The position numbers and the translations under genes are program-made. A stretch of 64,000 bases of DNA from Nostoc commune NIES-4072 (GTDB lineage: Bacteria > Cyanobacteriota > Cyanobacteriia > Cyanobacteriales > Nostocaceae). Where the stretch lies: positions 2,562,713-2,626,712 of the forward strand of contig NZ_BDUD01000001.1 of NCBI RefSeq assembly GCF_003113895.1. Reading direction: 5' to 3'. The notes beneath the pieces are model-generated. The model had not been told where the DNA came from, ran no database searches, and was given only the letters and a program-made list of their open reading frames with translations. Shown here in pieces: positions 56,062-64,000 of this stretch (within the stretch, counting starts at the first letter, position 1; each line of letters begins with the position of its first letter).

Positions 56062-56479
56062 TTACAATTTCCCTCCATCGATAAAGTCTTAAGCATCAAG
56101 TCTTCAGCCCATCGATGCTGCACACCATTTTATAAATCTGTTTGCCTATCTACTTGACGACTTACGACAACACCAATTTAGTAATCCTGGAATAGTAAGT
56201 ACATTAAATTGATCGGTAAACCGTAGTTTAGACATAACAAAGCTTTTCACAGTTTTCGACAAAAAGCAAGTATTTTAGTAAACAAATTCAAACGCCAAGT
56301 TATGTAAAATAAATTTTATTACCTATCTAAATAAGCTTGCCTTTTTGATTATTTTGTGCTTATCCAAGCTAACGTGTCTCTACTTGCGAGTTAAGGCGCT
56401 CCTTAAGACTCAAGAATCCCCAGACTTTTCGATTAAACGAGTTTAAGCAAAGTTTAATCAGTCCGGGGAGTGTCAAAGG
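56062..56479. other. Intergenic region between porin and flavoprotein genes
   Basis: 418 bases, AT-rich, with no gene and no obvious tandem repeat. It probably contains the promoter of the flavoprotein-ferredoxin-binding-protein operon. No operator could be identified by eye. Confidence 0.55.
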
Positions 56480-58294
56480 TTAAAACCTAAATACAGTACG
56501 AACCCAAGCAAATAAACTATCAGGATTGCTAGAGTCAGAGTTTGGTGCAGTAATCCAGATCAAACCGGGCGTAACCTCAATATTATCTCCGATTTTATAT
56601 TGGTAGAATGCCTCAACATGCAGGGAAGTATCTTTGTCCGCTCGTCCCGCACCCGCTCCCAAATCTACACCCCTACTGAGACTAATCATTTTTGGCTCCA
56701 TACCAACTAAAACCCCCCCTAGAGCACCTTCACTAAAAAGATCAGGGAATGCCAGTCCTATCGCCCAATCCATAGCATTACCATCTCCGCGCCCCACATA
56801 GCGGTGTGCTGCATAACTTACCCACCCATTGACTGCGAACTTGGGATTAACTTGATAAAACGCCTGTAGACCATAAAGGTTGCCTATAGTTGCCGCTCCT
56901 GGCACGGTGCTGTTTACTAGGTTGCTCCCGACTGCTGGGCCGAAATTTGTTCCACTAAAACCTATAGTATTTGGTGGACTATATGTATTAACGTAAGTTG
57001 CCGCCACCCGAAAATTCCGATTAGAAGAGTAGTATATTAACTGTGCTAAAGCTAAATATCTGCCTTTAAATAAGCCATTATTAGGTGTGGGATTGTTACC
57101 GTTTGGTGCGCTATACGCTATCCCGAATTGAAGCTGTTTGCCTAATCCTTGGAGTATGGCAATACCGGGGCCGCTATCTCCATAGTTATAGACCAAAGAC
57201 CGCCGTGAAAATCGTGAAATTCCATTAGCACCAGTCGCAGAAGACGATTCAAAATATGGGTTAATCGGGCCAGAAAGACCTATCTCACTAGCTCCATCAG
57301 ATAAGGGATAAATGTTGACTTGGGTATTTGGAAAAGGTAGAAACCGATAGCGAACACCACTGAGAATAAGAGTGTTGCGTGCAAAAGTAATACTGGAGTT
57401 ATCAGCAGTTCTTCCCTCATAAGTTCCTAATAATCCAGCTCTTGTTTGCCCTAATGATTCAATATTTCCACCTCCTATTGTTATAGCTAGTGAATCTTTA
57501 CCGTTAAAACTGGTGTTTAACCGTAAACTAGTTGAACCTTGAAGTGTGGCATTGTGAGGTGCTGGTCTTTTAGAGACGACGTTATTACCTGCTATAAGTT
57601 CGCCAAGGACAATCTGAGCACGACCTATCAGTTTGGTTGTGGTCGTAAACTGAGTTGCTTCTAAATTCGCAGTTCGCGCTTCCAAGTTATCTACGCGTCC
57701 CCGAAGTTGAGCGAGTTCTGGAGAAAACTGTTCTTGTAGTTTTTTGATGGTATCCAAGTCTTCCCGTTTGACTAAATCTGCCGTTGAAGTTGCTATTAGT
57801 TCATTGAGGCGATCTAAAGCTGCATTCAACCCAGCTGCAAACTCATAGCGCGTTAGGGAACGATCGCCTTTAAATGTGTTATCTGTATATCCCGCAATTA
57901 CACCGTAGCGCTCAACTAGAGACTGTAATGCTTGAAATGCCCAATCTGTCGGCTTAACGTCTGACAGTTGCGATACGGATGTTACTTGTCCTGCGGAATT
58001 ATTTGGAGCTTTTTTGTCAGTTGGTGGTGCAACTTGCAACAATTGTGAGACAGGTGTGACTCGCTCTCGGAGATCATTTGGAGCTTTTTTACGAATGACT
58101 GGTGCAATTGAAGTATCTACTGTTTGATTGACAACTGCTTCTGGAGCTTTGTTATCTTCTACTTCAGTAATAGATACATCAGATTTAGGCAGTTCAGCCT
58201 GACTTTTGGCTGGATAAAAAACCAAGATGGCTAGAATATCTAGCAACGAAAGCAGGAAAAATATATATCTATAATTCCAGCGCAAATTCAACAT
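56480..58294 (-). CDS. SLH-domain outer-membrane porin, OprB family
   Basis: A 604-residue porin of the cyanobacterial type. After a signal peptide (about 1-33) comes a Lys/Pro/Ala-rich linker, a single S-layer-homology domain (VKPTDWAFQALQSLVERYGVIAGYTDNTFKGDRSLTRYEFAAGLN, about 112-156) that binds peptidoglycan, a coiled coil (LQEQFSPELAQLRGRVDNLEARTANLEA), and an OprB barrel ending in the outer-membrane signature VRTVFRF with terminal Phe. These porins pass ions, iron or small organics. Its position at the head of the organosulfur region suggests it could admit sulfonates, but separate regulation is equally possible. ATG 58294 has AGGAG sites. Confidence 0.9.
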   Translation of the reverse strand: MLNLRWNYRYIFFLLSLLDILAILVFYPAKSQAELPKSDVSITEVEDNKAPEAVVNQTVDTSIAPVIRKKAPNDLRERVTPVSQLLQVAPPTDKKAPNNSAGQVTSVSQLSDVKPTDWAFQALQSLVERYGVIAGYTDNTFKGDRSLTRYEFAAGLNAALDRLNELIATSTADLVKREDLDTIKKLQEQFSPELAQLRGRVDNLEARTANLEATQFTTTTKLIGRAQIVLGELIAGNNVVSKRPAPHNATLQGSTSLRLNTSFNGKDSLAITIGGGNIESLGQTRAGLLGTYEGRTADNSSITFARNTLILSGVRYRFLPFPNTQVNIYPLSDGASEIGLSGPINPYFESSSATGANGISRFSRRSLVYNYGDSGPGIAILQGLGKQLQFGIAYSAPNGNNPTPNNGLFKGRYLALAQLIYYSSNRNFRVAATYVNTYSPPNTIGFSGTNFGPAVGSNLVNSTVPGAATIGNLYGLQAFYQVNPKFAVNGWVSYAAHRYVGRGDGNAMDWAIGLAFPDLFSEGALGGVLVGMEPKMISLSRGVDLGAGAGRADKDTSLHVEAFYQYKIGDNIEVTPGLIWITAPNSDSSNPDSLFAWVRTVFRF

Positions 58295-58864
58295 GACTCC
58301 TTAACTCCTCAACCTTAAAAATGAATAAACTAGCTGTCAATCTGACAAAAAAGTAAGATAAATCATTTATTCAAATGCTTTTAATCAAACATTTAATTAG
58401 AGATTTACCAAAATTTCTCTGATCAGCTTCAAATCAGTACTAAGCAGTTGAATGTACAATCCATAATTCGCAGCAAACTATGAATTCTGACGATTGACAG
58501 AATCCCATAAACCTCTTAGATGAGACAATCACTGATTTAACAAAGACTTTTGTTTTTTTAAGAAGAACTCAAACCCATGCTATATAAACTGATACCTCTG
58601 AGACATCATAATGGCGTTTTTTTTGTTATGCTGTACAAAGTAAATCAATGGCTACTGACATTGATTAAAGCTAGATTTAGATGCAAGTTATTATTTGCCA
58701 ATTAACATTAACTGAAAACACTAATTTGTAATCAGCTATATTTTGACAGCATCAATTGTTAATTAAATACGATAGTTCTATCGATTTACCGTATTTTAGT
58801 AGAATTATCTTTGCATAGAGCTTGCTACAATGCAATACCCAGTAATTTTTCATGAGGCGAAAAT

Positions 58865-59052
58865 ATGTCAAAATTCTTGGTTCAGTTAACTTTAGCAACT
58901 GCGATCGCTTACTGTATCGTAGGTAATAGCCGCAAATAGTCAGTAAAAATAGTTGGGGCTACACAGCCTGTTACCCCTTGTGTCTCCAGCAAGAATTGTC
59001 CGGTTGTTAAGCGTAGTCGAAACACTGCCTTTCTTAGGTCAATACTTGTCTA
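58865..59052 (+). pseudogene. Possible small exported-protein gene with in-frame TAG
   Basis: ATG 58865 follows GAGG by seven bases and opens MSKFLVQLTLATAIAYC, which looks like a signal peptide. The frame meets TAG at 58937-58939 after 24 codons, then stays open for another 37 codons (SVKIVGATQPVTPC onward, two further Cys) to a TAA. The two halves together would make a 60-residue secreted peptide. I cannot name a family. Confidence 0.25.
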
Positions 59053-59073
59053 ATTTTGAATAGTAGGATCTTC

Positions 59074-59226
59074 TATAGGATTACTATTTGATTTTTGAAC
59101 GAAATTAAGTATTGTAGAGTGTGTTAGAACGGAGTTCGTAACGCACTATGAACACGAGTTTTATGCCGTACTCTCTGTGCTAACACATCCTACGTATATT
59201 TTCAGAAATCAAACCGGATTCCTATA
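59074..59226. mobile_element. MITE-like element, TATAG family, copy 2
   Basis: Ends match copy 1 at 29541: left TATAGGATTACTATTTGATT, right (inward) TATAGGAATCCGGTTTGATT. Its core differs and is itself a GTAG-ended element (59114-59193). The right end contains the stop codon of the glycosyltransferase gene. Confidence 0.78.
59114..59193. repeat. GTAG-ended inverted-repeat element, copy 1 (nested)
   Basis: GTAGAGTGTGTTAG at the left pairs with CTAACACATCCTAC at the right. It occupies the core of the TATAG element. A relative at 61442-61519 occupies the core of a different MITE family. Confidence 0.7.
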
Positions 59227-60205
59227 AATTATCTAGTTTGTCAGAATTGCGCGTTGAGTTGGAGGATTTGTGATAAAAACCACCTACCTCTGCCAAAGTA
59301 TAGAGGGGCCTGGCTTTAACTTCTTCATAGATGCGTCCTATATATTCGCCTAAGATGCCAACGCTGACTAACTGCACAGATCCGAGAAAGAAAATTGCCA
59401 TCAAAATAATCGTAAACCCAGTTAAAGGCGAATGGGGGACAAAAAGCCGCCAATATAAGACTAATAAAGCCATGAAAATGGCCGCCGCCGCCGCTATTAA
59501 CCCTAAGTAGGTTGATAACCGCAGTGGCACTATTGAAAAGGATACTAGACCATTGATGGCAAGCGCCAAAGATTTTCTGAAAGTGTATTTAACTTCCCCA
59601 GCAAAGCGGGGGTTGCGCTCGAACCGAATTGCTGTTTGCTCAAAACCAACCCAAGAACGCAGACCACGGATATAACGGGTACGTTCTGGCATAGAATTGA
59701 GAATATCTACAATCTGCCGATCCATTAAACAAAAATCACCAGTATCAGTAGGAATCTCTACATCTGCAAGCTTCTTAAGGATGCGATAAAAGAAGTAGGC
59801 AGTAAAACGCTTAAACCATCTTTCCTTGAGGCGTTGAGTGCGTTGAGCGTAGACGACTTGATAACCCTGTCGCCATTTCTCAATCATGTCGGGGATTAGT
59901 TCTGGTGGATCTTGTAAGTCAGCATCAAGGATGATGATAACTTGACCCCGGACAAAATTAAGACCAGCCGTAACTGCTATTTGATGACCAAAGTTTCGAG
60001 CAAAGCTTAGATAGCAAATGCGTGGGTCTTTTTGATGGAGTTCTCGCAATAGTTGTAGGGAGCGATCGCGGCTACCATCATTGATTAAAATTAATTCGAC
60101 AACACCATCCAACCGATTCATTACTGCATTCAGTCTGCGGTATAGTTCAGGAATAATTTCTTCTTCGTTATAAATTGGAACAATCAATGAATACTTTGGT
60201 AGCAT
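59222..60205 (-). CDS. Family 2 glycosyltransferase, DPM1/GtrB-like
   Basis: A 327-residue enzyme predicted to transfer a sugar from a nucleotide donor to a polyprenyl phosphate at the cytoplasmic face of the membrane. N-terminal GT-A domain: [20 protein letters not shown], the donor-binding Asp in [13 protein letters not shown], the metal-binding D-x-D in [14 protein letters not shown], and [10 protein letters not shown]. Two C-terminal membrane spans (about 232-252 and 265-288) and the [14 protein letters not shown] motif are typical of the GtrB/ArnC-like branch. The last codons and TAG overlap the end of a MITE-like element. A TVP38 gene lies upstream on the same strand. Confidence 0.9.
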   Translation of the reverse strand: MLPKYSLIVPIYNEEEIIPELYRRLNAVMNRLDGVVELILINDGSRDRSLQLLRELHQKDPRICYLSFARNFGHQIAVTAGLNFVRGQVIIILDADLQDPPELIPDMIEKWRQGYQVVYAQRTQRLKERWFKRFTAYFFYRILKKLADVEIPTDTGDFCLMDRQIVDILNSMPERTRYIRGLRSWVGFEQTAIRFERNPRFAGEVKYTFRKSLALAINGLVSFSIVPLRLSTYLGLIAAAAAIFMALLVLYWRLFVPHSPLTGFTIILMAIFFLGSVQLVSVGILGEYIGRIYEEVKARPLYTLAEVGGFYHKSSNSTRNSDKLDNL

Positions 60206-60333
60206 CTAAAAATCTTGTTTAAGTTTTGAACAGCCAAGCTGACAGACTACTTGTCATCATCAAGGTTTCGTTCTCAGTATACCTAGCAAGATTCAAGCCC
60301 CATTCTGATAATTTATTTATTATTTGGATTTAT

Positions 60334-61131
60334 CTAATCCGAATCTGATTCTTCAAGGCTTTCTACAGCTTTTTTGGGAAAAGTCCGACGATGACGATAC
60401 CAAGTAGACCCTGCTACGAGGGTTCCAGTTAAACCCAAGGCGAGTAATAGCGGTAAAAAATCGCCTGTTTTGACTGCCTTCAAACCAGAACTACCTAGTA
60501 ATACAAAAGGTAATACACTAGGAACAGTACCAAGTGTTGTACCTAGAACATAATCTTTAAAGCTGATCGAAGTCAGCCCAGCCACAAAGTTGACCAAACC
60601 ATAGGGCATGATTGGTACTAGTCGGATGGCAAACATATAAAAAAGACCTCCACGCCGCACTTCAGCATCCATCGCTTGCCAGCGTCCTGCTAGTCGTTTT
60701 GCAACTGTTTTACGTCCAATAGTTCGAGTAAAAATAAAGGCAATTATTGCCGCAATCACTGCTCCAACACTAGTCCAAAAAGTACCCAGCCAAGGGCCAA
60801 AAATTGCACCTCCAGTCAAATTTAGCACTGTTGAGGGCAAAACTAACATAGTTGCTACAACGTACAAAGCAACATAAATAACAGGTGCCCAGATTCCAGA
60901 AGATTTTAGCAAAGCTTGAATTTGTGCTGGTTCAATGCCGCCAATCAGATATATTACTATACCAGTCGCAATTATGCAACTCAGTGTGAGTACTAAAATA
61001 CCAGCTTTCAAGTTCCACACTAGAATACTCCTGCTTTTTTTGTAACACAATCCATCTTTGGCAAATTTTCCCTTTAATTCATTTTTGAAAACCTTGGTTT
61101 TGGAAAGTGAGGTACGGCAGTGCTTATACAT
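60334..61131 (-). CDS. TVP38/TMEM64 family (DedA-like) membrane protein
   Basis: A 265-residue integral membrane protein with about five to six spans. The VTT/SNARE-associated domain is clear: GGAIFGPWLGTFWTSVGAVIAAIIAFIFTRTIGR (about 103-136) with conserved Gly and Arg residues, and FAIRLVPIMPYGLVNFVAGLTSISFKDY further on. Related proteins move lipids across membranes (scramblase or flippase roles). The N-terminus is basic and Lys-rich before the first span (about 35-60). Followed by the GT2 gene after 128 bases; the two might cooperate in lipid-linked sugar handling, which is inference. Confidence 0.88.
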   Translation of the reverse strand: MYKHCRTSLSKTKVFKNELKGKFAKDGLCYKKSRSILVWNLKAGILVLTLSCIIATGIVIYLIGGIEPAQIQALLKSSGIWAPVIYVALYVVATMLVLPSTVLNLTGGAIFGPWLGTFWTSVGAVIAAIIAFIFTRTIGRKTVAKRLAGRWQAMDAEVRRGGLFYMFAIRLVPIMPYGLVNFVAGLTSISFKDYVLGTTLGTVPSVLPFVLLGSSGLKAVKTGDFLPLLLALGLTGTLVAGSTWYRHRRTFPKKAVESLEESDSD

Positions 61132-61207
61132 GTCAACAAAAGCCTAGAAATAGCTTAACTGTTGGCTTGGCTGACTTACCCGCCTTGAACTAAAGTTCTT
61201 TGGCTTT

Positions 61208-61309
61208 TAGCTAAAGTCTACTTAAGTAGACTAAAGATTTTATTTAGTCATCTTAAGATGACTTTAGCTATGTACCGCAAGGAACTTCAGTTCCTTGCGG
61301 TACATAGCT
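61208..61309. repeat. Complex nested palindromic element
   Basis: Two 18-bp perfect palindromes, AGTCTACTTAAGTAGACT (61215-61232) and AGTCATCTTAAGATGACT (61246-61263), are enclosed by the pairing arms TAGCTAAAGTC (61208-61218) and GACTTTAGCTA (61260-61270). A third hairpin, 61266-61309, has a perfect 21-bp stem and a 2-base loop. Confidence 0.88.
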
Positions 61310-61405
61310 TTTACGTTACGCTGGCAGCAATGGGGGCTGCCATGCCCCTATACCTGGCGATATAATGTTATACCGCTTCTGAATAGGAACAGCTATAAAT
61401 TATTA

Positions 61406-61549
61406 GGTACTACCAAAAAATAAATTATCCAATCTTAATTTGTAGGGGCGTTGCTTTCTGAACGCACCGTCTATATTAATCTGTTACGGTACGTTGTGCT
61501 TCTGGCTAACGCATCCTACAAGTTAGATATTTTTTTAATTGCAAGTTCC
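61406..61549. mobile_element. MITE-like element, GGAACT family, copy 2
   Basis: The left end GGTACTACCAAAAAATAAAT and the right end, read inward, GGAACTTGCAATTAAAAAAA resemble copy 1 (36746-36858). Its core is the GTAG-ended element at 61442-61519 rather than the CTCCCTG units of copy 1. Confidence 0.65.
61442..61519. repeat. GTAG-ended inverted-repeat element, copy 2 (nested)
   Basis: It begins GTAGGGGCGTTG and ends GGCTAACGCATCCTAC, the same ends and similar length as the element at 59114-59193. Confidence 0.65.
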
Positions 61550-61677
61550 TAAGAGAGTTATTCCTGATGAATCGTGAATCTACACTAGTTTTTTAAATAA
61601 TTTCCTGTAAAATATTAATAAAACTACGGTAAATACATCAAATTAACGGTGTTTATATTTCTCCTACCCTGACAAAC

Positions 61678-62826
61678 ATGCAAATTCTCTGGTTTATTCC
61701 TACTGGATCTCATGACGGACGCTATTTAGGCACAGATATTGGCTCTCGTGTTGCCACACCTGATTATTTGCAGCAAATTGCCCAAGCTGTGGATAATTTA
61801 GGCTACACGGGCGCATTATTACCCACAGGGAGTTCTTGTGAAGATGCTTGGATTACAGCTGCTGCTTTCATCTCTGTCACCAAGCAGATGAAATTCCTTG
61901 TAGCAATTCGTCCAGGAATTACTTCTCCAGGTGCTGCTGCACGGATGGCAGCAACATTTGACCGGATTTCTAAAGGAAGATTGTTGATTAATGTGGTGAC
62001 AGGTGGAGATCCGGTGCAACTTGCTGGGGATGGCTTGCATCTGAGTCATGACGATCGCTATGATTTAACCGATGAATTTCTCACAGTTTGGCGGGGTATC
62101 GTCAGTGGGGAAACAGTGGATTTTAAAGGAAACTACCTGGATATCAAAGGTGGTAAACTCCTATTTCCACCAGTTCAAAAACCCTATCCACCCTTGTGGT
62201 TTGGTGGCTCATCTGCTGCTGCCAAGCGGGTTGCTGCTAGACATATAGATGTTTACCTGACTTGGGGCGAACCTCCAGAACAAGTAGCCCAAAAGATTGC
62301 CGAAGTTCGGCGACTGGCGGCTGAACAAGGGAGAACAGTCCGTTTTGGGATTCGCTTGCATGTAATTGTGCGAGAAACCGAATCTGCGGCTTGGGATGCC
62401 GCCAATGAGCTAATTAAGTATGTAGATGAGGATGCGATCGCAAAAGCTCAAAAAGACTTGGCTAGCTCTGATTCTGAAGGACAGAGGCGCATGAGTCAAC
62501 TACATAGTGGTAGTCGAAAAACCTTAGAGATTAGCCCCAACCTCTGGACAGGAATTGGATTGGTGCGGGGTGGTGCTGGTACAGCCCTAGTTGGAGATCC
62601 CGACACCGTTGCTGCTAGGATGCTGGAATATCAAGATTTGGGCATAGAAACTTTCGTGTTTTCTGGATATCCCCATTTAGAAGAAGCGTATCGCACTGCT
62701 GAATTATTATTTCCACGCTTACCTTTACAGAGTGAACCTACACCGCTAACGCCACCAGTCGTAAGTACTTTTAGCGAATTTGTCACCAATGAAAAATTTG
62801 CTCAACAACTAACAAGTGCTTCATGA
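61678..62826 (+). CDS. ssuD: FMNH2-dependent alkanesulfonate monooxygenase SsuD
   Basis: SsuD splits alkanesulfonates into aldehyde and sulfite with reduced FMN and oxygen, releasing sulfur for growth. The 382-residue protein is a full-length TIM-barrel luciferase-fold enzyme: [16 protein letters not shown] at the N-terminus, [12 protein letters not shown] with the conserved active-site Cys, [37 protein letters not shown], and the mobile-loop region [21 protein letters not shown] with its Arg. The C-terminus extends about 15 residues past the core. No flavin reductase gene is adjacent. It is divergent from the organosulfur cluster but clearly belongs to the same metabolism. Confidence 0.95.
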   Translation: MQILWFIPTGSHDGRYLGTDIGSRVATPDYLQQIAQAVDNLGYTGALLPTGSSCEDAWITAAAFISVTKQMKFLVAIRPGITSPGAAARMAATFDRISKGRLLINVVTGGDPVQLAGDGLHLSHDDRYDLTDEFLTVWRGIVSGETVDFKGNYLDIKGGKLLFPPVQKPYPPLWFGGSSAAAKRVAARHIDVYLTWGEPPEQVAQKIAEVRRLAAEQGRTVRFGIRLHVIVRETESAAWDAANELIKYVDEDAIAKAQKDLASSDSEGQRRMSQLHSGSRKTLEISPNLWTGIGLVRGGAGTALVGDPDTVAARMLEYQDLGIETFVFSGYPHLEEAYRTAELLFPRLPLQSEPTPLTPPVVSTFSEFVTNEKFAQQLTSAS

Positions 62827-62977
62827 CAATGCCAATTTTATATTTATGATTTGGGATTTGGGATTAAGTAAAAACATCAAATGTAAAATCTAAGATCAAA
62901 AGCTTGATACTTCTAGATTTATCTTCGTGAACAATCTAAAATCCCAAACCCAAAATGAAATGAGGGAGTAGCAAATA

Positions 62978-63925
62978 GTGAAACTAATTTTACCCGATCA
63001 TCTCATTGCTGATATTGAGCCACACCTACCATCTGATATAGATGTTGTGGAGGTGGATAGTGAAGGTAATCTTGATGGTGATGCTAGTGATGCAGAAGTT
63101 TATGTTAACGGATTTTACCTGAAAGCCTCTACCCATGACAAAGTACTGGCAGCAGCACCCAGGCTGCGTTGGCAACAGTCACCGAGTGCTGGTGTGAATC
63201 ACATCCTTACACCAAATTTTTTGCAAAAAGATATTATTCTCACTAATGGCGCAGGGGTTCATGCGATTCCCATTTCGGAATTTGTACTAGCATTCATGCT
63301 CTATCACGCCAAGAATCTGCGAAAATTGCAAACTTTGCAGGATGAACACACTTGGGTAAGAGGAATATCTCTCGAAGAGTTGGCAGACGCAAATTTATTA
63401 ATTCTCGGCACTGGGAATATAGGTAAAGCGATCGCATCTCGTGCTAAAGCCTTTGGAGTCACAGTTTGGGGTAGTCGCCGCCATCTTGAACCCATACCAA
63501 ATTTTGACAAAATTGTGGGTGTCGATGAGTGGCAATCGCTCCTGCCAGCCGCAGACTATGTAGTTATTGCTACACCATTAACTCCAGAAACGAAAGGCTT
63601 AATCGATGAAGCTGCATTGCGCTCTATGCGTCAGTCTGCTTACTTAATTAACATTGCTCGTGGTGCGATCGTAGATGAAGCCGCATTAATCACCGCACTA
63701 CGTGAGGGATGGATTGCGGGCGCTGGATTAGATACAGTAGCTACAGAACCTCTGCCGCCAGAAAGTCCCTTGTGGTCATTGCCAAACGCCTTCATTACCC
63801 CCCATTGTTCAGCCCTTTCGCCACGCCTTAGAGAGCGAATAGCACAACTATTTATCGACAACCTCAAGCGTTACCAAACCGGTCAGCCCTTGCGGAATGT
63901 AGTAGACAAGCAAGCAGGATATTAA
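62978..63925 (+). CDS. D-2-hydroxyacid dehydrogenase, NAD(P)-dependent
   Basis: A 315-residue oxidoreductase of the D-isomer-specific 2-hydroxyacid dehydrogenase family. NAD-binding motif LLILGTGNIGKAIASRAKAFG (about 138-158); catalytic Arg in LINIARGAIVDEAAL (about residue 229), Glu in TVATEPLPPESPLW and His in ITPHCSALS. QSPSAGVNHILTP is the substrate-loop motif. The substrate may be glyoxylate, hydroxypyruvate or another 2-oxoacid; sequence alone does not decide. The start is GTG at 62978 with GAGGGAG nine bases upstream. It follows ssuD by 151 bases and may share its transcript. Confidence 0.88.
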   Translation: MKLILPDHLIADIEPHLPSDIDVVEVDSEGNLDGDASDAEVYVNGFYLKASTHDKVLAAAPRLRWQQSPSAGVNHILTPNFLQKDIILTNGAGVHAIPISEFVLAFMLYHAKNLRKLQTLQDEHTWVRGISLEELADANLLILGTGNIGKAIASRAKAFGVTVWGSRRHLEPIPNFDKIVGVDEWQSLLPAADYVVIATPLTPETKGLIDEAALRSMRQSAYLINIARGAIVDEAALITALREGWIAGAGLDTVATEPLPPESPLWSLPNAFITPHCSALSPRLRERIAQLFIDNLKRYQTGQPLRNVVDKQAGY

Positions 63926-63929
63926 AATA

Positions 63930-63999
63930 TTGGGGATTGGGGATTGGGGATTGGGGATTGGGGATTGGGGATTGGGGATTGGGGATTGGGGATTGGGGA
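63930..63999 (+). repeat. Heptamer array, TTGGGGA x10
   Basis: Ten contiguous 7-bp units run essentially to the end of the window, so the true length is unknown. The same unit appears inside queA (about 675-705). Confidence 0.93.
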
Positions 64000-64000
64000 A

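Larger units (their letters stand above)
58295..59221. other. Long intergenic region upstream of the porin
   Basis: 927 bases, AT-rich. It contains the divergent promoter area of the porin, a possible small broken gene at 58865-59052, and a MITE-like element with a second repeat nested in it at 59074-59226. Nothing else is recognisable. Confidence 0.6.
61132..61677. other. Divergent intergenic region dense in palindromes
   Basis: 546 bases between the TVP38 gene and ssuD, with no gene. It holds a series of nested palindromes (61208-61309) and a MITE-like element carrying another repeat (61406-61549). Only about 130 bases before ssuD look like ordinary unique sequence, and the ssuD promoter should be there. 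Confidence 0.65.

Overview
The window looks like chromosome from a filamentous, heterocyst-type cyanobacterium of the Nostoc/Anabaena group. The HIP1 octamer GCGATCGC recurs throughout, inside and outside genes. Intergenic spaces are full of heptamer tandem arrays (CTAACTC, ATTAGTC, GGGGATT types), short perfect palindromes and MITE-like elements typical of Nostoc. Gene content fits: queA, a Ktr potassium system, a tocopherol methyltransferase homologue, the carotenoid pair cruF/cruG, a pix phototaxis operon and an SLH-OprB porin. No rRNA, tRNA, CRISPR array, prophage or transposase gene was seen.

Layout. 0.2-10.8 kb: housekeeping and transport genes (queA, TPR lipoprotein-like protein, ktrA/ktrB, tocopherol-type methyltransferase, orphan ABC ATPase, GNAT, GIY-YIG, sugar permease, Rpn/DUF2887 nuclease). 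10.8-16.6 kb: one very large minus-strand tamB. 16.9-18.3 kb: DUF3110 protein and murQ. 19.0-29.5 kb: a complete pixGHIJL phototaxis operon. Its receptor PixJ carries three tandem bilin-binding-type GAF domains, and a four-helix-bundle cassette flanked by inverted heptamer arrays sits between pixJ and pixL. 29.7-32.6 kb: a Uma2 nuclease and a partial polyamine importer (potB, potD). 33-36.3 kb: cruF, cruG and rnhA. 37-44.8 kb: a membrane protein, a CHASE2 Ser/Thr kinase, and a PAS/GAF hybrid histidine kinase whose 5' end may be frameshifted.

44.8-58.3 kb, almost all on the minus strand, is an organosulfur-scavenging region. It holds four substrate-binding proteins (one a remnant), a truncated TauD, an SfnB/DszC-like flavin monooxygenase homologue, a tandem pair of amidohydrolases (one broken by a single-base frameshift), an AprA-like flavoprotein overlapping a 2x[4Fe-4S] ferredoxin, and a porin. 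ssuD lies nearby at 61.7 kb on the opposite strand. No sulfonate ABC permease or ATPase is present, so those partners must be encoded elsewhere. 59.2-63.9 kb: a polyprenyl-phosphate-type glycosyltransferase, a TVP38 membrane protein, ssuD and a D-2-hydroxyacid dehydrogenase.

The strongest theme is how deeply repeats have entered genes. Repeats add in-frame segments to queA, tamB, the DUF3110 gene, tauD', one amidohydrolase, a substrate-binding protein and a histidine kinase. They supply the stop codons of queA, pixL, the Uma2 gene and the glycosyltransferase gene, and a 22-unit array supplies the ribosome-binding site of potB. Family assignments come from motifs and remembered family features; no database search was run.
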